From Paracoccaceae bacterium (lineage in GTDB: Bacteria; Pseudomonadota; Alphaproteobacteria; Rhodobacterales; Rhodobacteraceae), in NCBI GenBank assembly GCA_009920815.1, contig RFZH01000009.1, forward strand, positions 1 through 26,423: DNA of 26,423 nt. Direction: 5' to 3'. This document shows, piece by piece, positions 9,057 through 16,688 of the stretch (the first letter of the stretch is position 1; the number at the start of each line of letters is the position of its first letter). Below the pieces are notes generated by a model. It was given only the letters and a program-made list of their open reading frames with translations, was not told the origin of the DNA and searched no databases. Both the position numbers and the translations under genes were made by a program.

Positions 9057-10138
9057 TCCAGTTGGAAAAGCGTAAAGAGCCATCAACATTTTGGATCTAT
9101 GCGACACCTTTATTGGCTGTTTTGTTGACAATGGTCCTTGGTGGTCTGTTGTTCGCGACGCTGGGTAAAGATCCGTTAATGGCTATAAAAACTATTTTCT
9201 GGGATCCTATCCTGGGGGAATTTGCGTTTTATTATCGCCCTGAAGTATTCAAAAAAGCAGCGCCCCTGATTTTGATTGCAATCGGGCTGTCCTATGGCTT
9301 CAAGGCTGGGATTTGGAATATTGGCGCCGAGGGACAGTACATCATAGGTGCGATTTGCGGTGCGAGTGTTGCGCTTGCTTTTTATCCCCTTGAGGCGCGT
9401 TGGATGATCTTTCCGCTTATGATCCTAGCAGGCGTCGCGGGCGGCGTGATTTGGGCGATGATCCCAGCGTTACTGAGAGTGTATTTCAAGACGAACGAGA
9501 TTTTGGTTTCGCTGATGCTGGTCTATGTTGCAGAGGTGCTTATCAAAGCGTTTTCAATAGGTTTGCTGCGTAATCCTGACGGCCATGGTTTTCCAGGCAG
9601 CCGCAACTTGAATCAGTATTCGTCATCCGCAAACCTTGAACTATTTGCAGGAACGGGCGTGCATTGGGGGGTTGTGACTGCACTGTTTGCGGTTGTGGCA
9701 ACCTATGTGATTTTAGCCAAACATCAGTTTGGATTTTTCGTGCGGCTTACTGGTGAAAGTTCACGCGCCGCTGGTTTTGCCGGCGTGAATGCCAATCGGC
9801 TGATTATCACCTGTTTTGTTATTTCTGGGGGGCTTGCAGGTGTCGCCGGCCTGTTCGAAGTCGCTGGGCCCGCAGGTCAAATCTTGGGCAGCTTTCCGGC
9901 TTATTATGGGTTCACCGCAATTATTGTTGCTTTTTTAGGGCGCTTGCATCCCGTCGGAATTTTGTTCGCGGGCTTGTTGATGGCGTTGACATACGTTGGT
10001 GGAAATGCAGCAGAAGCAGCCATGAATATCCCATCCGCCACTATCCAGATTTTCCAAGGGATGCTTTTGTTTTCCCTTTTGTCTGTTGATGTATTAACAA
10101 ATTATCGTGTGCGCTTTGTCGCGGCACGGGGGGCATGA
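9053..10138 (+). CDS. BMP-family ABC importer permease, first subunit
   Basis: Integral inner-membrane subunit (361 aa) of the BPD_transp_2 type. A short cytoplasmic N-terminus precedes the first membrane segment (about 14-38), and the hallmark loop WNIGAEGQ is at 88-95, followed by many hydrophobic helices. Later segments such as RAAGFAGVNANR form the coupling region to the ATPase. It begins after a purine-rich AAAAAGGGG stretch and its stop overlaps the next permease by four bases. Together with the neighbouring permease it should form the translocation pore. The substrate is not visible in the sequence; the purine link comes from the xdh genes upstream. Confidence 0.9.
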   Translation: MIQLEKRKEPSTFWIYATPLLAVLLTMVLGGLLFATLGKDPLMAIKTIFWDPILGEFAFYYRPEVFKKAAPLILIAIGLSYGFKAGIWNIGAEGQYIIGAICGASVALAFYPLEARWMIFPLMILAGVAGGVIWAMIPALLRVYFKTNEILVSLMLVYVAEVLIKAFSIGLLRNPDGHGFPGSRNLNQYSSSANLELFAGTGVHWGVVTALFAVVATYVILAKHQFGFFVRLTGESSRAAGFAGVNANRLIITCFVISGGLAGVAGLFEVAGPAGQILGSFPAYYGFTAIIVAFLGRLHPVGILFAGLLMALTYVGGNAAEAAMNIPSATIQIFQGMLLFSLLSVDVLTNYRVRFVAARGA

Positions 10139-11046
10139 TCATGGATATCAATCCGATCCTTTTAGCAAGCGCGATTATGGTGGCATCAACGCCGATCTTG
10201 TTGGCGGCAATTGGTGAATTGGTGGTGGAACGCGCAGGGGTATTAAACCTCGGCGTCGAAGGCATGATGATTACTGGGGCTGTCGTTGGCTTTATCGCAG
10301 CCCATGAAACAGAATCAACAACGCTTGGTTTTTTCGGTGCTGCTGTGGGCGGGGCCGTCGTTTCAATGATTTTCGGTCTTTTGACGCAATATCTTTTGAC
10401 GAATCAAGTGGCGACGGGTCTTGCCTTGACCTTGTTTGGCGTTGGGTTGTCGGCGTTGGTTGGCCAAGGGTATCAAGCCACGAACCAGGTTCCAGTGACG
10501 AAAATGCCAATCCCACTTTTGTCGGATATTCCTGTTGTAGGCCCAATCTTGTTTCGGCACGACGGTGTCGTTTATTTAAGCCTTGTCATTGTTGCCGCTG
10601 TCTTTGTTTTCCTATCACGGTCCCGGGCTGGCATGATTTTGCGCGCGGTTGGCGAAAATCATGACGCTGCGCATGCGCTGGGGTACAACGTGCGTCGCGT
10701 GCGATTGATGGCGATTGCGTTTGGTGGCGCTTGTGCCGGTTTGGGGGGCGCTTACATTTCGTTGGCGCGTGTCCCGCAGTGGGTCGATAATATTACGGCA
10801 GGTACAGGATGGATTGCGCTTGCCATTGTGGTTTTTGCAAGTTGGAAACCATGGCGCTTGCTGATTGGCGCCTATCTTTTCGGTGGAGTTACCGCGCTTC
10901 AGATTAATATTCAGGCAATGGGGCTTGATATACCCGTCGAATATTTGTCTATGTCGCCGTATATCGCTACTATATTGGTATTGGTGTTTTTGTCTGGGGG
11001 ACGGGCACCGGGATCACTTGGTCGAATTTTTCACGCCTCGTCGTAG
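10135..11046 (+). CDS. BMP-family ABC importer permease, second subunit
   Basis: Second pore subunit (303 aa), a paralogue of the preceding permease in the same family: its VLNLGVEGMMITGA (36-49) is the counterpart of WNIGAEGQYIIGA. Hydrophobic segments span nearly the whole length, with the usual HALGYNVRRVRLMA coupling region in the second half. The ATGA overlap with the upstream stop favours the start at 10135; a second ATG two codons later (10141) is an equally possible start and changes little. The typical order of ATPase, long permease, short permease and binding protein supports a single transporter. Confidence 0.9.
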   Translation: MIMDINPILLASAIMVASTPILLAAIGELVVERAGVLNLGVEGMMITGAVVGFIAAHETESTTLGFFGAAVGGAVVSMIFGLLTQYLLTNQVATGLALTLFGVGLSALVGQGYQATNQVPVTKMPIPLLSDIPVVGPILFRHDGVVYLSLVIVAAVFVFLSRSRAGMILRAVGENHDAAHALGYNVRRVRLMAIAFGGACAGLGGAYISLARVPQWVDNITAGTGWIALAIVVFASWKPWRLLIGAYLFGGVTALQINIQAMGLDIPVEYLSMSPYIATILVLVFLSGGRAPGSLGRIFHASS

Positions 11047-11056
11047 GTTGCAAATC

Positions 11057-11070
11057 ATGGGCTTGCCCAT
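11057..11070 (+). other. small hairpin ahead of the binding-protein gene
   Basis: ATGGG-cttg-CCCAT forms a 5-bp stem with a tetraloop in the 43-bp gap between the permease and binding-protein genes, just before the AGGAGAG ribosome-binding site. Hairpins here can protect the downstream message or adjust relative expression, and binding proteins are normally needed in excess. The stem is short, so this is only a suggestion. Confidence 0.25.
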
Positions 11071-11089
11071 AAAAACAGGAGAGAGAACT

Positions 11090-12172
11090 ATGAACCGCAG
11101 AGAACTATTGGCCGCAGGTGCATTTGCTGCATTTGCTGCTGGCATGGGCGCGCCTGTCCGTGCAAATGATAAAATCAAAGTTGGCTTTATCTATGTTGGC
11201 CCAATCAACGATGGTGGCTGGACGCAGCATCACCACCATTCGGCAATGGAAATGGTTGAACATTTCGGTGGCGCCGTCGATTTCGTTTACCAAGAAAACG
11301 TTCCAGAAGGTCCTGATGCTGAACGCGCGATCACTCAGATGTGCCTGGGTGGTGCCAATATTATCTTTACAACATCATTCGGTTACATGGACCCAACGAT
11401 CAATGTTGCGGCGAAATTCCCGAATGTAAAATTCGAACACGCGACAGGGTACAAACAATCTGACAACGTTTCGGTCTATTCTGCACGCTTCTACGAAGGA
11501 CGTGCGATCCAAGGTACATTGGCAGGTCGCGTTACCAAAACCAACAAAATTGGCTATATCGCGTCTGTTCCAATTCCTGAAGTTGTTCGTGGCATTAACT
11601 CTGCCTTTATCCACGCACGCAAAGTGAACCCCAACGTCGAATTCAAAATCATCTGGATCTTTGAATGGTTGAATCCTGCGAAAGAGGCGGATGCAGCAAA
11701 AGCATTGATCGACCAAGGCTGTGACGTTGTTCTGCAACATACAGATTCGACTGCACCTCATGCTGCGGCGAAAGAAGCAGGCAATGTTTATACATTCGGC
11801 CAAGCAGCTGATATGGCTGAATACGGCCCAATGCCACGTATTTCGTCGATCATCGACAACTGGGCGCCATATTACATTGCACGCGTTCAGGCAGCAATGG
11901 ACGGCAGCTGGTCATCTGTTAATACATGGGATGGCATTGGCAAGGGCATGGTCGGTATTGGTGAAATTTCCGATGTCGTCCCGGCGGATGCCAAAGCCGA
12001 AGCCGAAGCAATGCGTGACGCAATCGCTGCAGGCGAATACCACCCGTTCACCGGCCCAATCAACAAACAGGACGGCTCTGTTTGGTTGGCCGAAGGCGAG
12101 ATCGCCGATGATGGCGCCTTGGCAGGTTTGAACTTCTATGTGGAAGGTATCGAAGGGTCGATCCCATCCTAA
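11090..12172 (+). CDS. BMP-family periplasmic substrate-binding protein
   Basis: Periplasmic receptor (360 aa) of the importer, of the BMP/Med (PnrA-like) fold used for nucleosides. A signal peptide covers about residues 1-25, ending VRA before NDKIKVG. It has a twin arginine (NRRELL) but not a full Tat motif, and no lipobox cysteine, so a soluble periplasmic form is likely. The mature start, VGFIYVGPINDGGWTQHHH, and FTTSFGYMDP, GYIASVPIPEVVRGINSF-like (GINSAF here) and TDSTAP segments match the family. ATG 11090 is fixed by a strong AGGAGAG site and the signal peptide. Codons look like those of a highly expressed gene. It is the last gene before a strong terminator. Confidence 0.92.
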   Translation: MNRRELLAAGAFAAFAAGMGAPVRANDKIKVGFIYVGPINDGGWTQHHHHSAMEMVEHFGGAVDFVYQENVPEGPDAERAITQMCLGGANIIFTTSFGYMDPTINVAAKFPNVKFEHATGYKQSDNVSVYSARFYEGRAIQGTLAGRVTKTNKIGYIASVPIPEVVRGINSAFIHARKVNPNVEFKIIWIFEWLNPAKEADAAKALIDQGCDVVLQHTDSTAPHAAAKEAGNVYTFGQAADMAEYGPMPRISSIIDNWAPYYIARVQAAMDGSWSSVNTWDGIGKGMVGIGEISDVVPADAKAEAEAMRDAIAAGEYHPFTGPINKQDGSVWLAEGEIADDGALAGLNFYVEGIEGSIPS

Positions 12173-12182
12173 TTTACATAAT

Positions 12183-12217
12183 AAATGCCCCCCATGTCTG
12201 GGGGGCATTTTATTTTT
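12183..12217 (+). terminator. Rho-independent terminator of the xdh-importer operon
   Basis: AAATGCCCCCC (12183-12193) pairs perfectly with GGGGGGCATTT (12200-12210) around a 6-base loop, followed by TATTTTTT. It lies ten bases behind the binding-protein stop and should end the operon efficiently. Confidence 0.9.
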
Positions 12218-12233
12218 TAACGGCGTATATCTA

Positions 12234-12893
12234 ATGACGACACCCCCCGAGGGCACCCGCCAACTTGATCGCGACGAAACGGGCAAAATGTTTGCCCCCT
12301 CTGCAGAGAGGAATAAAGATGCGATCGCCAATATCCTAGATGATATACTGTTCCCAGGCGCGCGCGTTCTTGAGATTGCCAGTGGGACAGGGCAGCATGT
12401 TGTCCATTTCGCGCGTTGTTTTCCCGAAATTCAGTTTTTTCCAACGGATCTCGATCCTGCACGTTGTGCATCTGTTGATGCTTACCGGCTGACATCTGGG
12501 TTAAAGAATATTGCTCCCGCACAGGTGCTTGATGCGGCGTCGCCTGGATGGGCGCAGGCTGCGGGTGATGTTGATGCGATAATCATCATTAACTTGTTTC
12601 ACCTTATCTCTGAGAAAGTCGTTAAATCCATTCTTTGCGAGGCTGCGCAGGCGCTTGGCGCAAATGGCAAATTGATCGTTTACGGTCCTTTCATGCGTAG
12701 CGGCGAATTAACAAGCGATGGTGATATTGCCTTTCACAACAGCCTTGTCGCGGAAAATCCTGATGTGGGATATAAAGACGATTTTGATGTCATCGAGTGG
12801 ATAGAAAACAACTGGTTAGAGATGCGGCACGTCTTGGAAATGCCTGCAAACAATCTTTGTCTGATCGCGCAAAAGGCGGATGTTATCCTATAG
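12234..12893 (+). CDS. DUF938-type SAM-dependent methyltransferase
   Basis: Predicted class I methyltransferase (219 aa) with no known substrate. The N-terminal motif MFAPSAERNKD (19-29) and motif I VLEIASGTGQH (45-55) followed by VHFARCFPEI are the signature of the DUF938 family; NLFHLIS and YGPFMRSGELTSDGD are further family-like segments. It starts only 17 bases after the terminator's T-run and has no clear Shine-Dalgarno. A second in-frame ATG at 12288 would begin exactly at MFAPSAERN and is a plausible alternative. Its stop is five bases from the stop of the convergent M48 gene. Function and expression signal are both unclear. Confidence 0.82.
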   Translation: MTTPPEGTRQLDRDETGKMFAPSAERNKDAIANILDDILFPGARVLEIASGTGQHVVHFARCFPEIQFFPTDLDPARCASVDAYRLTSGLKNIAPAQVLDAASPGWAQAAGDVDAIIIINLFHLISEKVVKSILCEAAQALGANGKLIVYGPFMRSGELTSDGDIAFHNSLVAENPDVGYKDDFDVIEWIENNWLEMRHVLEMPANNLCLIAQKADVIL

Positions 12894-12898
12894 TGGAT

Positions 12899-13630
12899 CT
12901 AGCGGCGCAGCGCAGCCATTGTTTGTTTAACAGTTTGAATGCGCGATGCGTTTGGGGGGTGGGTTCCCAAGAATTTGTCACCGGGGTCCGGAATTCGGGT
13001 AAAAAACGCAGCCCCTCGAACAGGATCGTATCCCGCATCATATGCGATTAGAGTGCCCAACCTATCTGCCTCTAATTCATGTGATTTGGAATAGGCCCGC
13101 GCACCGACCCCCGCACCTAGTCGAGAGAGCGTATCAACCGTATCACTGGATCCCCCCATAAGTGCGGCAAGCCCACCGCCCAGCAGAGCGCCTATTTGCG
13201 TTGACGCCGCCTGCCTTGATAGGTGGCCCTCAAGATGATGTGCCAGCTCGTGGCCCAAGACAAAGGCAAGCTCATCCTCGTTTTTTGCGGTGTTTAATAA
13301 GCCAACCGAAAATACGATATAGGGTTTTCCAGATCTATCTTGCGTTTGATAGGCGTTCACAACGCTTGGATAACGGCTGTCAATTAAAACGGTAAAATCG
13401 CATCTCATGTTCGTGTTCGCGCGTTGGCAGACACGTTCTGCGCGTGGCACAACACGTGCTGCGATTGCTTTGAATTGTCGTTCAGGATTGGTCAAGGGTA
13501 TGGCGCGTACACTGGGTGTGTAGTTAGCGTTACGCGTCGTATCGGCCTTTTGCGGCGCTGGGCTGCCCCCCCCGCAGGCGGCGACAAAAGCTAAAACGAC
13601 AAATAAAAATATCCGCATTTTTTTCCGCAT
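12899..13630 (-). CDS. M48-family zinc metallopeptidase, predicted lipoprotein
   Basis: Envelope protease of 243 aa. A short signal peptide ends in the lipobox VAAC (C19), so it is probably lipid-anchored and faces the periplasm. The zinc site is complete: HELAH at 127-131 and the third ligand in HELEADRLG (E185). A glycine-rich hydrophobic stretch (about 147-160) lies between them, as in Oma1/BepA-like M48 proteins without membrane helices. Proteins of this type degrade or assist misfolded outer-membrane proteins; that role is inferred. Start ATG 13630 (MRKKM) or the ATG four codons later would both give a valid signal peptide. It is divergent from the 75-residue gene and converges on the methyltransferase. 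Confidence 0.9.
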   Translation of the reverse strand: MRKKMRIFLFVVLAFVAACGGGSPAPQKADTTRNANYTPSVRAIPLTNPERQFKAIAARVVPRAERVCQRANTNMRCDFTVLIDSRYPSVVNAYQTQDRSGKPYIVFSVGLLNTAKNEDELAFVLGHELAHHLEGHLSRQAASTQIGALLGGGLAALMGGSSDTVDTLSRLGAGVGARAYSKSHELEADRLGTLIAYDAGYDPVRGAAFFTRIPDPGDKFLGTHPPNASRIQTVKQTMAALRR

Positions 13631-13704
13631 CCCGAATTAATGTGATCACTTTTTAAAAACCTGTGTTACGCTAAACTATAACATGGAAAAGAAGGTGAAA
13701 AGTT

Positions 13705-13932
13705 ATGTTTACCATCGAGCATGAATTTGATTGCACTGTTATCACCGTTTTGGATGAAAATGTCGCGACGCTAAAGGAAGATATCGTTGTGACCAGTTTC
13801 GAGGATTGCGTCACCATCGAACAGTTCGACCCGCGGAATGACAACATCCAAAAGGTTACGTTATCGCTGCATCAGTTAAAAGAACTGGCTGCCGCGATCA
13901 ATTTACCGGAAGGCGTCTACCATATCGAATAA
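13705..13932 (+). CDS. Small conserved-looking acidic protein, function unknown
   Basis: A 75-aa protein I cannot assign to a named family. It is acidic, has no signal peptide or membrane segment, and contains two cysteines in the contexts EFDCTV and FEDCVTI. The second half (IEQFDPRNDNIQKVTLSLHQLKEL is the core, ending in LPEGVYHIE) looks like a beta-strand followed by a helix. An AGAAGGTGAA stretch (13689-13698) serves as ribosome-binding site. Codon use is like its neighbours, and the clean spacing on both sides supports it as a real gene. It stops eight bases from the convergent modC stop and diverges from the M48 gene. I believe similar small proteins occur in other Rhodobacterales, but that is from memory. 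Confidence 0.75.
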   Translation: MFTIEHEFDCTVITVLDENVATLKEDIVVTSFEDCVTIEQFDPRNDNIQKVTLSLHQLKELAAAINLPEGVYHIE

Positions 13933-13940
13933 TCTTGGCG

Positions 13941-15023
13941 TTAGCCAATTTCGGTCGGGCTGACCGAGACTGATTTGATGACGGCATGACATTTTTTACC
14001 TATTGCCAACCCAAGATGTTGGACGGATCGCCGCGTAATCCGTGCTAAAAAGACATCATCGCCTGACCTCAGCGATACAATCGCTCCGGGCCCCTCTCCC
14101 ATGTGGATATCGCCTACGACGCAAGGCAAAATATTAAGGGCCGAGATATCACTAGGTCGTGTCAAAGCAATCGTAACGTCTTGCGCCAAGATCCTAACGC
14201 GCACCTGTTGACCGACGGTTCCGCGAATTGTTGGCAAATACAGATTGCCAGATGACGTGGCAAGCCGTGTCAAACCATCATCATCATGAGCTTTGAGGGT
14301 TGTTAGAATGGATGATCCTGCACTGCGCACACCAAGATAGGGTACCAAAGCAGGGTCTGCTAATATTTGCCTTGCGTCGCCGGATGCGACAACCTTGCCT
14401 GCGTCCAAGATAACAATATGGTTTGCCAAACGGGCGACTTCGCTCATGGAATGGCTTACATAAAGAATTGGAATCCGGATGTTGTCGCGGATGCGCTCTA
14501 AGAACGGTAAAATCTCTGCTTTGCGTTGCGCATCAAGGGCTGACAAAGGTTCATCCATCAATAATATTTTTGGATCTGACAGCAGAGCGCGTGCGATGGC
14601 GACCCGTTGTTGTTCTCCGCCAGACAGCGCTGCAGGACGGCGATCCAGAATATGTTCGATCCCCAAGAGATCGATGATTTCAGTGGGATCAAAACGGTGC
14701 GATTTTCTGCGCCCATATTTCGCCGAATACCTTAGGTTGTTCATCACGGACAAATGCGGAAACAAACGCGCATGTTGAAAAATATAGCCAACACCGCGAT
14801 TATGTATTGGGATGTTGATGCCCGCCTGAGTGTTCACAAGGTCAGTTTGATCTATTGATATTTTGGCATGATCGGGTGTAAAGATCCCTGATATCGCATT
14901 GATAATACTGGTTTTACCAGATCCAGATCGACCAAAAATTGCGGTTATGCCGCGTGGGCTTTCAAAGGCTGCATTTAATGAAAATCCGTCCCAGTGATGA
15001 TGTATCTGCACCTTTATCGTCAT
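13941..15023 (-). CDS. modC: Molybdate ABC importer ATPase
   Basis: ATP-hydrolysing subunit (360 aa) of the molybdate importer. Walker A GRSGSGKT is at 31-38, Q-loop IFQHARLFPH at 81-90, signature LSGGEQQR at 133-140 and Walker B ILLMDEP at 153-159. The C-terminal third is the molybdate-binding TOBE/Mop domain typical of ModC (ending GKKCHAVIKSVSVSPTEIG), which separates it from sulfate or iron ATPases. Its ATG overlaps the modB stop by four bases (15020-15023). Imported molybdate would feed cofactor made for enzymes such as XdhAB encoded 7 kb away. Confidence 0.94.
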   Translation of the reverse strand: MTIKVQIHHHWDGFSLNAAFESPRGITAIFGRSGSGKTSIINAISGIFTPDHAKISIDQTDLVNTQAGINIPIHNRGVGYIFQHARLFPHLSVMNNLRYSAKYGRRKSHRFDPTEIIDLLGIEHILDRRPAALSGGEQQRVAIARALLSDPKILLMDEPLSALDAQRKAEILPFLERIRDNIRIPILYVSHSMSEVARLANHIVILDAGKVVASGDARQILADPALVPYLGVRSAGSSILTTLKAHDDDGLTRLATSSGNLYLPTIRGTVGQQVRVRILAQDVTIALTRPSDISALNILPCVVGDIHMGEGPGAIVSLRSGDDVFLARITRRSVQHLGLAIGKKCHAVIKSVSVSPTEIG

Positions 15024-15712
15024 TGGCCCGCGATCCTTTGACCAATGCGGCGTGACAGCCCTTCTGATACCAAAAGAGCGGATATCGCAATAGCGGCTGA
15101 TATAAGAACGAGGATCATGGCGGCACGTTCTTGGCCAGGGGTTTGTAAAGCAGAATAGATCGCCGATGGAATTGTCTGAGTCCGTCCTGGGATGTTTGAA
15201 ACGAATGTAATTGTCGCCCCAAATTCCCCAATCGCTTTTGCAAATGATAACACCATCCCTGCGAGGATGCCGGGTAAAATCAATGGCAATGTGATGGTTG
15301 CAAAAACTAAGCTGGGGCGTACCCCCAAGGTAAGTGCGGCTTGTTCGAGTTTCGGATCAACCGCCTCAATCGCAAGTCGAATAGCGCGCACCATCAATGG
15401 GAAAGCCATGATTGCTGCTGCAAGCACTGCACCTGTCCATTGGAACGCAATAACAATTCCAAAAACGGATTCTAGTGCTTTGCCGACGGCGCCCGTGCGG
15501 CCAAATAAAATCAACAGAACGTATCCCGTCACAACGGGGGGCAGCACCAATGGCAAATGCACGACCGCGTTTAGAAAGCTATGCCCCCAAAATCGCTTGC
15601 GCGCTAACGCATAGGCAACCCAAATTGCTAAAGGCAAGCTAAGAACGGTCGCCCAAGTCGCTACCTTTAACGATAAGAATACCGCAGACCATTCTGCCGC
15701 GCCTAATTCCAT
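15020..15712 (-). CDS. modB: Molybdate ABC importer permease
   Basis: Inner-membrane pore subunit of 230 aa, a normal ModB length. Several membrane helices include the ModB hallmark PLVLPPVVTGYVLLILFGR, and the cytoplasmic EAA loop reads AALTLGVRPSLVFATITLPL. I chose ATG 15712 because MELGAAEWSAVFLSL fits the usual ModB beginning and ACAGG lies upstream. The frame is open further back to a TAG at 15832-15830, including a TTG at 15823; those 37 residues are not normal for ModB and may be a relic of modA. No modA is adjacent: the upstream gene is the divergent ChaN-like gene. Confidence 0.93.
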   Translation of the reverse strand: MELGAAEWSAVFLSLKVATWATVLSLPLAIWVAYALARKRFWGHSFLNAVVHLPLVLPPVVTGYVLLILFGRTGAVGKALESVFGIVIAFQWTGAVLAAAIMAFPLMVRAIRLAIEAVDPKLEQAALTLGVRPSLVFATITLPLILPGILAGMVLSFAKAIGEFGATITFVSNIPGRTQTIPSAIYSALQTPGQERAAMILVLISAAIAISALLVSEGLSRRIGQRIAGQ

Positions 15713-15829
15713 AAATACCTGTGCTTTTCTCGTGGATTGGTTCCCAGCAAGAGATAACGCGAAATCCGGTTGAATTCCAATATAGAAATGCGACCCTTCA
15801 GGCAAATTCGAGGTTGCAATCAAAAATGG
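15713..15829 (-). pseudogene. possible remnant of modA C-terminus fused in frame before modB
   Basis: The frame upstream of modB, read on the minus strand, gives IATSNLPEGSH, then a hydrophobic FALSLAG, then STRKAQVFMEL. From memory, E. coli ModA near its C-terminus has the same order of elements: VATFPEDSH, YPVAVVE, and TVKAFYDYL. The likeness is suggestive, not strong, and the piece is only about 37 codons. It could equally be untranslated leader containing the modB promoter. No separate promoter is obvious. Confidence 0.3.
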
Positions 15830-15848
15830 CTATGCCCATCTTTAAAAT

Positions 15849-16622
15849 ATGATCACGCGCGCTTTGCTGTCTTTGTTTGGTTTGATTGTGACATCAGCTG
15901 CATTTGCCGCTGATATTTATATTTTGGGCGAAAGCCACGATAACCCTGCCCATCACAAAACCCAGGCTGCATGGATATCAGACATCAAACCCAAGGCAGT
16001 TGTTTTTGAAATGCTAGAGCCCGGTCAAGAACGGGCGATTGCCATGCTACGGGATCGCACGCCCCAAGCGATGCGGGATGTGACACGGTGGGACCAATCA
16101 GGTTGGCCTGAATTTGACTTGTATAAACCTATTTTTTTGGCATTGGGTGACGTTCCGATCTTGGGGGCTGGCGTGCCGCGCGAACAGGCGCGCGCGGCGT
16201 TTGATCGAGGTGTTGTTGACGCATTCGGCAAAGATGCAGACATTTATGGGCTGATGCAGCCCCTCTCGGATCAAGAACAGAGCGCCCGCGAAGCGTTGCA
16301 GTTTGCATCACACTGTGGCGCGTTACCAAAAGAGATGTTACCCATGATGGTAGACGTGCAACGGCTGCGCGATGCGACCTTGGCGCGGCGCACATATCAA
16401 GCGTTTCAAACGTATGGTGCCCCGATTGTGGTGATCACAGGCAACGGACATGCCCGCCGTGATTGGGGGATGGTGCAATATTTACCAAGCACCGATTTAT
16501 CGGTTTTTGCATTGGGGCAAGGCGAAGGAACAGTGCCCCCCGACGGGGATTTTGACCAAATTCTTTATTCTGATCCTATTGTTCGGGATGATCCCTGTGC
16601 GGTTTTCAACAAGGGCTCATGA
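15849..16622 (+). CDS. ChaN-family haem-binding-like protein
   Basis: Secreted protein of 257 aa. A signal peptide (about 1-20, ending SAAFA before ADIYILGE) has no lipobox cysteine, unlike lipoprotein ChaN members, so the mature form is probably soluble in the periplasm. The family motif LGESHDNPAHH (26-36) and VITGNGHARRDWGM near the C-terminus fit the ChaN/DUF399 fold, which in Campylobacter ChaN binds haem. A haem or iron role is inferred from the family only. It diverges from modB and begins the plus-strand series leading to coaBC, 66 bp downstream. Confidence 0.82.
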   Translation: MITRALLSLFGLIVTSAAFAADIYILGESHDNPAHHKTQAAWISDIKPKAVVFEMLEPGQERAIAMLRDRTPQAMRDVTRWDQSGWPEFDLYKPIFLALGDVPILGAGVPREQARAAFDRGVVDAFGKDADIYGLMQPLSDQEQSAREALQFASHCGALPKEMLPMMVDVQRLRDATLARRTYQAFQTYGAPIVVITGNGHARRDWGMVQYLPSTDLSVFALGQGEGTVPPDGDFDQILYSDPIVRDDPCAVFNKGS

Positions 16623-16688
16623 ATTTCCGCCCTTGCACCACCACAAACAAACGCCATATTGTCGATGCAAACCAATTGAGGGGTCAGC

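Noticed and set aside
13641..13649. GTGATCAC palindrome between the M48 gene and the 75-residue gene as a CRP/FNR-type site
   Set aside because: It lacks the spacing of a CRP or FNR half-site pair, and an 8-base palindrome is expected by chance at this length.
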